Assembly: GCA_028554755.1 (NCBI GenBank)
Contig: JAPTOF010000016.1
Location: forward strand, 11,506,001 to 11,570,000
From: Cordia subcordata
Lineage: Eukaryota; Streptophyta; Magnoliopsida; Boraginales; Cordiaceae
Reading direction: 5' to 3'
Length of the DNA: 64,000 nt
Made by a program: the position numbers and the translations under genes
The notes under the pieces: model-generated
Database searches by the model: none
Seen by the model: only the letters and a program-made list of their open reading frames with translations
Told to the model about the DNA's origin: nothing
Part shown: piece by piece, positions 11,042 to 23,900 of the stretch
Position numbering within the stretch: the stretch's first letter is position 1
How the letters are laid out: each line of letters opens with the position of its first letter

Positions 11042-12632
11042 TGAATGTGTACTTGGTGTTGTGTGAAAATGAGGCACAAATACAGCCAAGTTTACACCTG
11101 CAAGCATATAGATCGTGCCTAGTATAGTCTATGCATACGGGTATCGTCTTCACAGGAAGGCTACCTTAGTTTGGTCTCTATGTGCTTGGGGGCCTAAAAC
11201 TAACTACTTGTGTATGTGTGTGTATGTATTTTTTGTCTTATTTAGGATTAAAGGGAGCTCAAAAATACAGAAATTAAACCTAAGCTACGGAGAAACTTAA
11301 GGTACCAAGGTAAGGAATAAAACCTCACAAAGAAGAAGGGGGCCTAGGGTGATTACGTTGCAACTAAACTCGGGTTATGATAACGAATTAGGTTTATCTA
11401 AGGCTCGGGACTTTATTGGTGTTGTGTTAATTGGGGGTCTCTTAGCTAATACTAGTGGCTCAACCCGTTAGCTGGTTTTGAAGACGAGGGTCAATCCCTT
11501 CTAGCCTATGCAATCCGTGCTTAGAACTTATCTACTTGGCTAGGTTTGAAATTAACCAGCACTAATATGGGTAAGGGATACTCTAGTCTAGGTTAACTTA
11601 TCCACTTGTCTAGGTTTAAAGTCAAGGACTAGCACCTAAACTCGACAAAGCATAGCATGTAACCTATTAGCCGAATTTAAAATTAAAGCCTACTCTACTA
11701 AGCAAAGGCATGAATTAAGCACAATCACGTAACCCATATAAGTAAATAAAAGCATTTGAAGCACAAATAACACATGCATATTCCCTTAGGCATTTTAACA
11801 AACACATAGACATGTTTGATTTTCAATACCTAGACATATTGAATCATGCCATAGATTTATGTAAACAAGTATGTATTAAGAGCTAAAGATATATAAAAAT
11901 CCTTTATTTGAAGCCCTAATCTAATTTACAACAGTAATCAACCCTCGATCTAGCTCAATTACAAAGCATCTTTACAAGAATAAGAAAAGGAATAAGGAAC
12001 TCCTTTTGAAACCCTTGCTCAAATCCAAAGCAAAACCCTTCAATCTCTTATTACAAGGTTTAATTTTAGCTTGGTTTGGTGTAGGATGGTGGTTTTGAGT
12101 GTTTGGTGAAGTAGGTAATGGGTGGGTTAGGGTTTGTTGGGGTTTAAGAAATAAAAGTTTCTCTTCTCTAAGTGAGCTGAAACTAACTATTTATAGCTGT
12201 CATCAGGCTATGCCAGTCGACCTAGCTCCTCGAGGAACTCGACTGGGTGCATTAGGTACATTTCTGGTCCTGCTAGGTCAATCGGCTCTAGAGGGCATCT
12301 TGACCGGCAAAATTTCTATTTTCTTTCAGGTGGCCAATCGACTGGCTCTTCTTCAAGGTCGATCGGTTGTATCAGAATGCTCCATTCTTCATTCTTTTTC
12401 TTTTGAACTTCATCCATTAGCTCATTTCTTCCACATGTAAGCTTGAACCCTTTCAAAACTCTCCTAAAACACAAAATATACATTTAGTGTAGCATTTATG
12501 CCTCCAAATATATGATGTACAAATATCAATAGTTATGCATAAACTTCATACTAAGTGTACTCAATTAAGCTCTAAACAACCTTAAATGTGCAACAAAAAC
12601 TAGAAGCAAATACGCACAAATGACACACATCA
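11042..12632 (-). repeat. 5' LTR of the nested LARD
   Basis: The 1,591-bp minus-strand LTR has plus-strand ends TGAATGTG and GACACACATCA and is paired with 5633-7227. It contains the same GACC/CGACTGG cluster at about 12215-12370 and a TATTTATAG core near 12187-12197. Confidence 0.9.
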
Positions 12633-14171
12633 ATTATCTTATAATCTCTTCTTTGTTTTTTGAGCATTTGTGTTTTCTACAAGAAATAGATGCTAATAGA
12701 TTACCAAACATTGTTGGCATTCATGGACTTCCATGGAAACAAGGTTGTATCTCTCCATTCTTTACTTGTCCCTATTTATTCCCTTCCACATATCTTATAT
12801 GTGTTTCATGGGCTTATGTGTCATTTGCTTAGCACTATTTGCTTGAGGACAAGCAAAGTTTAGGTTTTGGGGTGTAGTTGTTCCTTTATTTTTTATATCA
12901 TGTTTGGGGTAGATTTGCATAGCATGCCTTGTTTTTGCTCAAAATGTGTTCAATTTTTTTTATTTTTTGCATGTTTGAGTTGGTTTATCTCCATGTTGGT
13001 TGGAGAGTTGGCTTTTGCTATTAACTTAATTGATGGGAGAAAATGAGGGTGTATTGTGGGGAATGAATAGAATATGGGGTATAACCTAGATTTTGAAAAG
13101 AATCCTTTTGAAAATTGTGTTGAGTGAACATTTCTAAGAATGCATCTTCTAGTTACCCCACAACTTGGTTGGAAAAAAGTGTTTCTAAAGGCTTGTTGAT
13201 ATGAGTGCTCCTTCCTTGATTGGTTCTTTTTGTATGTCTTAGCCTCTTCTTTTTCTTTTTTTTTATGTTATGTATTGAGAAAAATGCAAAAATAAATGGA
13301 AAAATGAAAAAGTGAGGAAAAAAAAGTGAAAAAGAATGGGAAAAAAGTGAAAGAAAAGTGAAAAATGAAAAAAACAAAAAAAAGCCAAAAGGCAACAAAA
13401 AGTTGAAAAAGTGAAGTTATGTTAAATAAGTGTCACACACAAGTATTTCTTTTGTTATTCTATGGTATCTAAGAATGCACCTTGTAGTTGCCCCACAACA
13501 TGGTTAGAAAAAGTGTTTTACCTTGATTGGTTCTTTTAGTATGCCTTAGCCACTTCTTTTTCTTTTCTTTTTTTTTTTATGTTATGTGTTGAAAAAAAAT
13601 GCAAAAAAATGAAAAATGCAAAAATGAGAAAAAAGTGAAAATGAGAAAAAGCCAAAAGGCAACAAAAAAATATTAAAAAATGAAGTATGTTGAATAAGGG
13701 TCAAATGACATAATTTCAATTTGTTGAATAAGGGTCAAATGACACAATTTCAATTTGACACAAGTGTTATCTCTTTTCTTCTTTCGTTTTGTTGTCAATA
13801 AGGCTCTTACATCAATATGAGTCATTCTTATGTATCTTTTTTTCCTTGTATCTTTAGGGCTAAGTGTATGTTAGAAGGCCATGTTAGTTGATACGCCACG
13901 AAGTATCAACATGCTGGGTGCATGACTATGAATCCTAAGTTTGTAGCGGTTCTAGCTACTTGGTAACTTCTCAAGAGGTACGAGATCCTTTATGATCGAG
14001 AGAAGGATCTGAAAATGGCTAGGGAAGCCCTTACACAACTGGATTGACCCCTTATACCCCTTGAAGGTGAAAAGATAGCAAGTCAATGCAACCGGCAACT
14101 CTTTGAAAAGCATGTGGATAAACTTGGTTTAGACTTACTTGGGGACAAACAAGGGGAAGGTTTTGGTATAT
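12633..14171 (+). mobile_element. LARD internal domain, 3' part, resumed after nested insertion
   Basis: Starts with the second ATTAT duplication and continues the homology to 566-1806. It ends with a polypurine tract (gggaaggttttgg) before the LTR at 14172. The segment 13139-13465 is repeated at 13471-13800, including the A-rich part, so this copy carries an internal tandem duplication of about 330 bp. There is no coding sequence. Confidence 0.85.
13139..13800. repeat. tandem duplication of about 330 bp inside the LARD internal domain
   Basis: Both halves start with an 'aatgca' segment followed by 'gttaccccacaacttggtt' or its variant. They continue through 'ccttgattggttcttt' and end in A-rich DNA with 'aaaagccaaaaggcaacaaa'. 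The other copies have this block once. Confidence 0.7.
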
Positions 14172-15924
14172 TGATGTGTGTCTGTTGTGTGTGTTTTTGC
14201 ACACACTTCACAAGGTGTTTTTGAGCTTAATTGATTACATTTTTTGCGTGTGCATGAATTAGAGGTATTTGAGAATATGAAGACAAAATGCATAAATACT
14301 ACACTTAAGGCTTTATTTCAATGTTTTAGGTCAAGTTTGGGAGATGTATAGAGCTTAATTGAAGATCTAGATGGCACGATCAAGGCGTGAAGATGCATCT
14401 AGAGATGAAAAGATGAAGGAAACCATGCTTGGAAGCTCTCGGACAAAGAACGAAGAAACCGAACAAAACCGAGTACAATTAGAGCAGAATTGGAAGCTTG
14501 CAGCCATAGAGGAGATGGACAAAGTTTGAATATGTTTACTGGCCTAAACATATGAAGAAAATGGCTTTGGAGGTCCTTGGAAGTGATACGAAGCAATAGA
14601 GAAAAATCGTGCGCAAATCAGAGCAAAACGAAGCCGAACGGAGCAAAATAATGAAGAACCGGTTGAGAAGCTCCAGGGAGCCGCCCTGTTGCCTCTCTAA
14701 ACCAATTAAACCGGTAAGCAAAGTCCAAAAGGAGGTTGAATGATGCCCTAGAGCTGGTTGCCTAGCGAGATCAACTGGTAGTCATGAATTTTGCCTATAT
14801 AAAGTCTATTTTAGGCCATTTTGAATGAGAAACTTTATTTTCTTAAACCCTAATAAACCCTAATCCTTTACCCTCTTCACCAAACACCTAAAACCACCAT
14901 CTCACACCAAACCAAGCAAGGATTAAAGCTTGTAATAAGAGATTGAAGGGCTTCACTTTGGATTTGAACAAGGATTTGAAGAGGAGTTTCTTATTCCTTT
15001 TCTTATTCTTATAAATATGCTTCGTAGTTGAGTTAGATCTAGGGTTGATTGATGTTGTATATTAGATTAAAGTTTTGAATAAAGGATTTGTGTGTATCTT
15101 TGTCTTTTAAGACATGCTTGTTTACATAGATTTATGGCATGGTTCAATATATCTATGTATAGAAAATCAAACATGGCTATGTGTTTGTTAAAATGCCTAA
15201 ATAAATATGCATGTGTTCTTTTATGCTTAAATGCTATTGGTAGTGGTCTCACCTTAGCCTTAATCTATGCTAATGGCATGAGCACTATTTGCAACTAACG
15301 TGTATTGATTAATATGCTTAATAGATGATTTAGTGTGGTATGAGTATATCTCTAGTCTGAAACAATACTAAAAAGGTACCCACTAGCACTAGTTAATGCT
15401 CTAAGAGTTTAATCTTTAGTCTAAAACAATACTAATAAGTTAGTTTCTCGAGTAAGATATTAATCAACACCAAAAAGAACTTAGTTAACTAAACCCTAAA
15501 ACCCTAGGTCATAAGGACCATGCTATACTCTAGAGAGATCTACCTAGAGATAGACTCGCACCGAGTCCTGGTGGATTTAGCTAAGCCCTCCAAGAGAGCA
15601 ATCAAACCATAGATAGACTAAACCATTATTATAGCTAAAGTCTAGTTGCAACACAATTACCCTAGGTCCGCTTCTAGCTTGTAGAGTCTTCTTTACTTAG
15701 CTTGACACCAATAGTTCCTCCATTAGTTTAGGCGAGTTTAGGATTTATTTTTCGTTTTTTCGAGCTCCTTTTAATCCTTAAAAAAAGACCCAAAACACTT
15801 CAACACACACGTAGGCAGTCTTAGGCACTCTTACACATAAAGACCGAACTAAAGTAGCCTTTATGTGAAAGAACAGTACGCTTCACTACACACGACCAGT
15901 GCACTTGCGGGTTTAAACACATCA
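14172..15924 (+). repeat. 3' LTR of the plus-strand tandem LARD
   Basis: The 1,753-bp LTR starts TGATGTGTGTC and ends GTTTAAACACATCA, giving the short terminal inverted repeat TGATGTGT/ACACATCA. It is preceded by a polypurine tract and followed by DNA with no primer-binding site, so the tandem ends here. The 5-bp target duplication partner lies outside the window. Confidence 0.9.
14796..14803 (+). promoter_or_regulatory. probable TATA box of the LARD LTR
   Basis: TATATAAA in the middle of the LTR. The aligned positions in other copies read ctatatttaga (near 2297), ctatttaag (near 47768) and, on the minus strand, CTATAAATA. A TATA element just downstream of the GACCG-rich block fits a U3/R boundary. 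No transcription start can be proven from sequence. Confidence 0.5.
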
Positions 15925-16326
15925 ATAATGACGTTGATAATGGCGATAATGGTCGTGGAGATTAAGGTAAAATGTCTGGAATCCCCTTGTGGTCTACAAA
16001 AAGGGTATCGAACCTCCATATAATTTAAATTTTTTCATAATTCTTCCATGATCTCTGAGACTAAGCACAATACCCTAATTTGAAAAAATTGTTTATTTTA
16101 ACAAAAGTTCTAGAACACACACCCAAATTACAACTGAACTTTCTTTTCTTTTATTAATAAATTTTATCCGGATCAAAATAACCCTGCTATTTCAATTTCA
16201 CACGTAAAAATGTTAGAAAATATTTAAACCCTCAACCTTTCATTAAAATAGTACTTTTCTTTTTTAAATAAACTTTATTTTGGTCAAGATAACCCTTCTA
16301 TTTCATTTTACAAAAGATTTTATTGG
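15925..16326. other. noncoding AT-rich spacer
   Basis: Right flank of the LARD tandem. No ORF or recognised element was found. It holds a 'ggtaaaatgtctggaatcc' segment of the kind seen at Mutator-like inverted-repeat ends, but no partner was found. Confidence 0.4.
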
Positions 16327-16880
16327 CTAGAAAGTCTTAATTTCACAATAGGTGCCTATTGTTTGCTCATTTTTTTCAAATTGGTGCTCATTGTTTAAAA
16401 AAAATCAAATTAATTCTCAATGTATTATAAATATAGTCAAATTAGTCCCTGCTATTTAGAAACATTTATATTAGTCATCAATGTTTTATAAAGATAGTCA
16501 AACTAGTCCCTATTGTTTAAAAAAAATCATATAAGTTCTCAATATTTTACAAATTAACTCAAATTAATCCCTGTTTTAAGAAAAAAAAATGAATAAAAAA
16601 GATTGAAACTAATTTGAATAAATTTATAAAACATTAGAGACTAATATGAATTTTCTTTTAGACAATGAGAACTATTTTGACTATCTTTATGAAATGTTGA
16701 AGACTAATATGAATGTTTTTAAATAATAGAAACTAATTTGACCATATTTGCAAAATATTGAGGACTTATTTAAATATTTTTATACAACATTAAAGACTAA
16801 ATTAATTATTCTGAAACAATAAAGACCAATTTGGAGAAAAGAGGAAACAATGAGAATTAATTGTGAAATTTACCCACTAG
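16327..16880. repeat. foldback (imperfect palindrome) repeat
   Basis: The two halves are reverse complements with mismatches. The left end reads ctagaaag...tttcacaa and the right end, reverse-complemented, reads ctagtgggtaaatttcacaa. Motifs such as 'caaattagtcc' and 'attgtttaaa' on the left return as 'gactaat' and 'aacaatag' on the right. The element has no coding capacity and is probably a non-autonomous foldback or MITE. Confidence 0.65.
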
Positions 16881-19548
16881 AAAATTCACATTTTTACTTT
16901 TTATTCAGTTACTTCAAGTAAATATATAAACTACCATCTCCCCCTACCACCACCCATCACATGATGTGTTTGTTTGTAGCTTATTATAAAACACTTATCT
17001 TATTTAACAACTTATGTAAAAAAAAAAATTTTATTATCAACTTATTATAAGACAATTATAAGATATTTTTCATAAGATGTCTTATTTGTAGTTATAAAAA
17101 ATAAGTTGGGTTTAGATTACTTATATCTTATCAGATAAAAAATAATTAACAATAAAAAATTAAAAATATAAAAATTAAAAATAAAGAAAATTAAAAATTT
17201 TAAAATAAAAATAAATTTAAAAATTTAAAAATAAAATATTAAATATTAAAATTAAAAAATTTAAAGATTAACACATTAAAATAAAAATAAAAAATTTAAA
17301 AAACTAAAAAAATTAAAAAATAAAAAATGTTTAAAATTAAATATTAAATATTAAAATTTCAAAAATTTAAAATTTTTAAAACAAAAATAAAAGTTAATTA
17401 ATATTTATATTTTATAATTTATTATTTAATTATAAAATTAAACTACTATGAGTCAAAATTAATAACATTATTATCAAAGTAATTTATAACAGTATTTCAA
17501 CTAACAAATCAAACAATCTTATTGTATCAAATAATTATTTCTTATAAAACACTTATCGAATAAAATACTTATCAGATTTCAAATTTAATATAAAATTATT
17601 CCAAACAAGCTAACAGTCAGCATCTTCATCACCAAAACTTATTATAGCCAACATCCTCACTAAACAAAACACTAAACAATTGTGAAGCTAAAAGAGAGAC
17701 AAAAAGAAAGAAAAAGAAAAATTTAAAAGGAACAAAAGAAAGTAAAAAGAAATAAAGCATTCATCTGCATTCAATGCTTCCAACTTAAGCATTATACAAC
17801 TGACACATGCAAGAGCATTACATTTTAGAAAAACGGGTGTCAAAAAACTGTTGTTATTCTTACTCTAGTCTCAGGTGTCATTGGTACAAGAAACAGAAGT
17901 TCTTGCGTGGCCCTACTCAGCCCGAGTCTAACCAATCTGGAGGGCCATTAGCAGAATATCAGCAAATGAGACACAAAGATCGATGCACGCTTTGTGAGGG
18001 ATTGCAGATGAACATAGGCATGACCATCTAAATACCGAAAAAACCTCAGTGTAGCTTTGTGCCCCATTTCATGAATCATCATACTGCGCATGGATCTCTT
18101 ATTAAGCATTACAACATGCAGACTGACCCATAAGTTACTGGTTTGTATTAAACCAACCCAAAATTCAGTTCGTTAATATCTTCACACCAAAATCTCTCCA
18201 GAAAGCCACCCAGCATCGGTAGACCTCAATGCTGATTCAGATGACAGCTACCTTGATAGATAGATTTGCCATGCTGCAACGAATGGGAAAGATTACCTAA
18301 ATATGTCATTCCTATCAAAATCAGAACCAATCTTGTAATCGACTGACAATAAAGGTATGCTGCCTTGTGAACAGTTACGAAATATACTCTGCTCAGAATC
18401 AGTCCTGGATTGATACTCAACTTTAAGAAACAAAAGTAAGAGAAAAATATAAATGCTATTTCATTACAAACTTTCTAGTTTCTCTTTTTCTTTGTCAATT
18501 TTTCCGAAATGAACCAGATAATATTACACTATTTATACATAGCAGGTCATACATCCAAAATGTGTAGGTCTGTAAACTTCTCAAGTAAAAAGTTTCCAGT
18601 AAGGAATATACAAATAGAAATTAGAAAAATAGCTTGCACTAACCAAAGCAGAGAAAAGAACTAATGATAAGTTATTGTTGCAGCATTTTGCAGTCACCCA
18701 TAATTGTACTTTTCAAGACGGTCCAGGTTGAGGTCATCTCATCTCTTTGATACAAGACGCACCAAAGATATGATAAAAAGAAAGACTCGTTGCATATAAG
18801 AGTCAGCATTACTCTCAGGAAACATTTTCAAGTACACTTGCATGTCTGTACATGTATATATATAAACATACTGTACGCATTTATGCATAGCAGGAGATGC
18901 ACAAGTCTGTCACTTGGTTATATTTTTAGTTGCTCATTCTTTACCTAATTGGACGATAGAAATAAGCGCAACATGACATGTAAGGGACCATGTACAGTTT
19001 GTTAAATTCCCGCAAGAACTCAACATGTCCACAAGGAGAACAGCAGCGGTGAGCAGCTGTTAGGAATTAGCACCTATCAACTTAATATGCAAAATGGTCA
19101 TGTTCTTTATGATGTTCACTGTGCACCTCGAGTTTCATTCTGGACCGCTGTTAATGAACAATAAGAGGAAAAACGGACAGAAAGAAGACACAAAGATCTT
19201 TTTTAACCCTATATCATTTTCGTTATTGAAACATAACATCAGTAATATACTTCGCAAAGCAGGTCAAATACAGAATCCAGGCATAAGCAATATCATATTC
19301 AAAAAACTGACTGGGGAAATACTATAAGAACACCATGACCTAAGGGTAGGTAGGAATAGAATAATATTTGCATTACAGTAAAATTTGGAGAAACAGCTCC
19401 AAATCCAACCACATAGATGTCAACATAAACTATTGCGATATCATATATCAGCAGAACCTTGGCTGCATACTTGGAAAAGACCCTTAAATTGCTTGTAAAC
19501 TAGCACATACTAAAGTGGCTACAAATAGAGAGAGAGAGAGAGAGCTTA
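16881..19548. other. noncoding AT-rich DNA, 3' flank of the PPR gene
   Basis: 16980-17620 is extremely A/T-rich with short A-run repeats and may be an old MITE ('tttgtttgtagctta' near its left, 'ccaaacaagcta' near its right). 17620-19548 has normal composition but no supported coding frame. It may include 3' transcribed sequence of the gene ending at 20963. An (AG)n run lies at about 19528-19543. Confidence 0.4.
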
Positions 19549-19776
19549 GGGCTCGTTTGGATTGGATTTTTTCAAAAGCACTTTTTTTAACAGCTTTTGA
19601 AAAAACAGTTTTTTTTGAGAAGCTGAAAATTCTGGTTTCTAAAAAAAACTATATTTGAGCTTTCCCAGAGTTTTAGCTTTTTTGAAAGCCAAATCAAATA
19701 GTTATTGCAAATTTAATGTAACTTTTTCAGGGAAAAAAGTACTTCTTCCTGGAAAAAAGCCAATCCAAACAGGCCC
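19549..19776. mobile_element. MITE of the GTTTGGATTGG family
   Basis: The ends gggctcgtttggattgga and ccaatccaaacaggccc are inverted repeats around an A/T-rich core that itself folds (caaaagcactttttt...aaaaaagtacttc). The length is 228 bp. The same family occurs at 33086, 45089 and 61833. An exact target duplication was not evident. Confidence 0.75.
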
Positions 19777-20962
19777 AGTTCCAATATATTATAGCAAGTA
19801 GTTTGTCGAGATCAAGATAAATGCAATAAAAAGCCTTGAAGTGAAATGACTTTTATTACTTTTACCTTCCATTTTTTGTATACTTCAACATTTGCATCTT
19901 CAGGTTTGATAGTAATATGTTACCATCTCCACCCCAGGTTTGGTCTCAGAAGCAATGTTTTCTAATCCAAAAAGTCACTCTCACAGCTTGAATGGGTGAA
20001 AGGTAGGACCTTTCAGAAGAATCGCTTTTGGGCTCCTTCTCAGGCACTGCAAAATGATCCCTCAAAGGATGAAAAAATGAAATCAGAAAATAATAAGAAA
20101 AGTATGAAACCACTGTAAGAATAAGTGATTAACCTCAGGTGCAAAGCCTGTATTTTTCCTTAGTAGATACCCTATTTTCGTCCATGATATTGCAACTGCA
20201 ATTGCCATGAGTAGAGAGTGAAATTGAAATTTAGAAGACAAAGTGGTGACCCCTTTCTTTCTGAAGAATTGCCTCTGACGTAGCGAAAAGGTGATGGTTT
20301 TACGTGTTCAGAAGCAACAAACTACTAATTAAAGACAGCAAACTTATGCACAAGTCAGTCACTCAATTATCATATATAAAAGTACAGCCACCTAAAATGC
20401 CAACAACTACTCATGCAGAAACTGCTCTGTAAATGCCAGTTATTTAACATGTTGGAGTAAATGAAATCCCCAATATACACTACAAAAAACAGCTACAAGT
20501 TAGATGGCAATATCATATCCCTGCCATCTGCCAATCAAGCACATCAGGACATATTAACTGCATCTTAAACAGTTAGGCGAAAGTACTTTCTGTACAACAG
20601 ATACATCACTTTCTTCTTCAGGACTTGCAGAAGGTATTCCTGACAGGGCAGAAGAGATTCTCCCAAAAGATCATCCAAAAGGCTAGCCTTTTTCTATTAG
20701 CTAATTTTCAAATACAAAACACCATATGAAGTTGGCATTTCACCCTTCTTTGCATGTGACCAGTGTTACACCCTGGTACACCCGTCTCCTTGCAACATGA
20801 GATTAAAGAAGCCCAGATGTTAGATCAGTCTGGCCCTATATAACATAGATGGCATACCCCCAATAGTTTGTCCCTACGTGAAAGATTAGATACATCCATC
20901 AGGTACACATGGGAAATGCCTAATGTCCTCTTCAGCAGAAAGTAAAACAGTGCATGAAAACT
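19777..20962. other. 3' flanking / probable 3' UTR region of the PPR gene
   Basis: No coding frame is supported. It lies directly downstream of the stop of the minus-strand PPR gene, so part of it should be transcribed. A CACTACAAAAAAC string at about 20477 resembles a CACTA end but has no subterminal repeats. Confidence 0.35.
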
Positions 20963-23900
20963 TCAAGGCAAGTTGATTTTTCCCTTGATGCTGTCCATCA
21001 GTCTGTTTGCACTTGATATAGCATTCTCAAGGGGATTTCTACGCTTAACAAGTTCCCTCGGGTTCCTCCAAGTCTTCAATAAATTAGATACTGCTTCAGC
21101 TTTCTGCAATACAGATGTTTCCCTTGCATGAGACACATCTCCATCTCCAATAAATGTATTAGGCAACTTTGTCGAGTGCCGAAGTGAGGCCAACATAGCA
21201 TAAAGTTCCTGTACTTTTCCAGCCATGCCCTGTTTCTTTAGTTTGTTGCACAGTTTCTGATATGTTAGGTATTGTGGAGCAATTCCTCTTCGGGTCATGT
21301 CCTCAAACTCTCTAAAGGCCTCATCATGTCGGTGCATTTTGCACAGCAAGTGGATCAGCATGGTACATGTTGGTAAATCTAAATCATATCCCCTTGCTCT
21401 CATCTCTTTACTTATTTGCATTGCCAAATCCAACCTCCCCCCCTCACATAACATTTTTACCAGCAGATGATACGCAAGCCGATCTGGAACGTACCCAGAT
21501 TCAACCATCTTGGTGTATAGATTCAAGCACTCTTCAATCTTTCCAAATTTTGAGAAATACTTAAAGAAGTAATTATAAGTTGTCGGAGTGGGAAGAAAAC
21601 CTCTATTAATCATCATCTTTAGGATCTTGCCAGCACCTTCAAGATCCCCTGCCTTGCAGAAACCCTTTACTAGTGAGTTATACGTTGAATTTGTAGGACC
21701 TGATTCCAAGATCAGGAACCGTTCCATCAACCCTAACGCCTCCTTGAACCTCCCAGCTTCTCCTAATGCATCAATTATTGGATTATACACCATTGCATTG
21801 GGCTCAACTCCCTTACTCTTCATCTCATCAATCAAGTCAATTGCCATCTCAACACGACACATTCGACATAACCCTTCAACAATGGTACCATAAGTTACAA
21901 CTGTTGGCCTAACATTTTCTCTTCTCATCTCCAGCCAAAGCCGCTCAGCCCGTTTAAGCTTTCTGGATCTGAACCAGCCGTTTAGCAATATATTGTAGAT
22001 CTGGGTAGAGGCAACCAGACGTGGGTTCTCTTTTCTCTGCTTATCAAAATACTCTGATGCTTCTCTCACGCGTCCCTCTTTACATAAAGAATCGAGTAGA
22101 ATCACAAACAATTTCTGCAGCAGATCTGATTCATGAATGAAATCCAAACTCGAAGCAAATTCATATGTTCTAATTGCTGGTAAGGGCATACCTGCAGAGA
22201 GAGAAAAATATGCATAAAAGATAAGTGATATATATGCTTTTTCATCAGCAACAAAATAACTTTGAGTAACCAATAAGACGTATTTTTAAACGTGGTGTAA
22301 TTGGTATAAGAAGAGGAGATATGTTGATCTACATAACAAGAAACTGTTTATTATTTACATTTTCACTTATATTTCAAGAACATAAGACTCATTTTCTAAA
22401 ACTCAAACATCAATCAAGTGATTCTAGCTTAAAGTTGTTGAGTGGCATCATTAGAGAAGCACTGGCAACACAGACAATATGCTCAAGAAGTATAAACTAT
22501 ACATGAAAGTAATTGTGAAGACGAAAAGAACACCAAATTTAAGTCTTGGGATTAAAGAATGACCAGAACTACTTTAAGCTTTTGTAGAAAATTCTTTCTG
22601 ATGTTACTTATGAGCTCTTTTTAATTTTTCCATTTTAGGCAGGGGAGAAGGGAGGCGGAGGGTAGTTTTATGCAGTTGTCTACTTGGGCTCCATCCGAGA
22701 TTCAGGGATAAGAAATCAGAAAGCCGCTCAGCAAAGTGATCCAGGTATACAACTCTAATTTTTTGGCTTCCAGTATAATCCAACAATTTGTCCCTATATC
22801 CTTGCCTCCCAATAATGCATCTAATAAGGATCACATTGGTATCCTTTTAAGATGGAAAATTCCACATAAACATTACATCTTGAAACAAAAATATCAGGCA
22901 GATAACATGTACTGAAGTGAAAAAAGAGGAACAATTCCGAATTTCAATCAAATCATGAGAAAAGAGATTGCAAACAATTATCTAACAGTTAACTCAAAGC
23001 AGGGTAAAGAGTAAAGAACATAGATAGACAAGCTCTAGTCAGATTAAGAAAAGACAAGGGCCATAAACCATGCCTAATGTATAGTTACCATGTAATTAAT
23101 CTGAATCCACGTGAAAACAATACTCTAGACCTCAAAAGTGGAGCAATTGGATCAAAAAACTTTGTGCTGTTGGATTTTCTCCTTCAGCTATCATGGTCTC
23201 ATTTTAACTACTAAAAACATTTATAACGTGCATAGAATGTAATCCATTTCCATCAGATCAAGAATAAAGCTGCCACTCCTGATTATATTATATGATCTGA
23301 TCTATATAGACCCTCCAGTTCTCAATCTTAACCCCATCTCAATGATCTAAGGCTCAGGCTGAGATGAGAGATTTGATAAACATGAGAAGAAGTGCGCATA
23401 TCTCTAGCATCTATTCTGTTTTTTCAGTTTCTTTTTCTTTTTCTGTTTCTTTTAGTTTTTTGGTGGTGGTGGTGGGGGCTAAATCAGCAAGTTTGTATAT
23501 TTCATTCCAATTCCAAAGAAACTTCATATCAAGTGCAACAACGGCAAAACCAACAGTTCATGCACAACACAAACAAAAGAAACAGAAACAAAAAACAAAT
23601 CAAGGAGACCCTGAAATCTCCATGCTTCACATTTTCACCTACTCAAACTAGTACTTTATGTTTCTTACCTTCTTACCAACATACATTTTTGCTTTAACAT
23701 CATTACAAATGCTAGTGGATTTTCCTCCACTAAGCATCCCTGCACAATAACTGACCAATTCTTTGACACCCAATGTGGATGCACAAAAGAAACACTTCAA
23801 CACCATGACTTCACCACTGTTCCATGGGCATAGTGAAGAAAGGAAAGTATAAAATCTCATCTCACTCATTTCCTCTTTTCCTAGTTCATGAAACAAGTCT

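Larger units (their letters stand above)
5633..12632 (-). mobile_element. complete antiparallel LARD element nested in its own family
   Basis: The 7,000-bp element is in minus orientation: 5' LTR 11042-12632, primer-binding site 11018-11035, gag-like pseudogene about 8900-10830, polypurine tract 7228-7243, 3' LTR 5633-7227. It is flanked by the 5-bp duplication ATTAT. The internal domain (7228-11041) lacks pol genes. The two LTRs differ by indels, for example a block present near 11105-11155 and missing from the other LTR, so the insertion is not recent. It is younger than the copy it interrupts. Confidence 0.92.

Noticed and set aside
17807..18031. 74-codon plus-strand ORF (MQEHYILEKRV...)
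   Set aside because: No recognisable family and no supporting context. It lies in the probable 3' region of the PPR gene and is likely chance.
20477..20490. CACTACAAAAAAC string resembling a CACTA transposon end
   Set aside because: No subterminal repeats, no partner end, and it lies in the 3' flank of the PPR gene.
21588..21893. Plus-strand ORFs of 65-101 codons across the PPR exon
   Set aside because: They are antisense shadows of the PPR coding frame.
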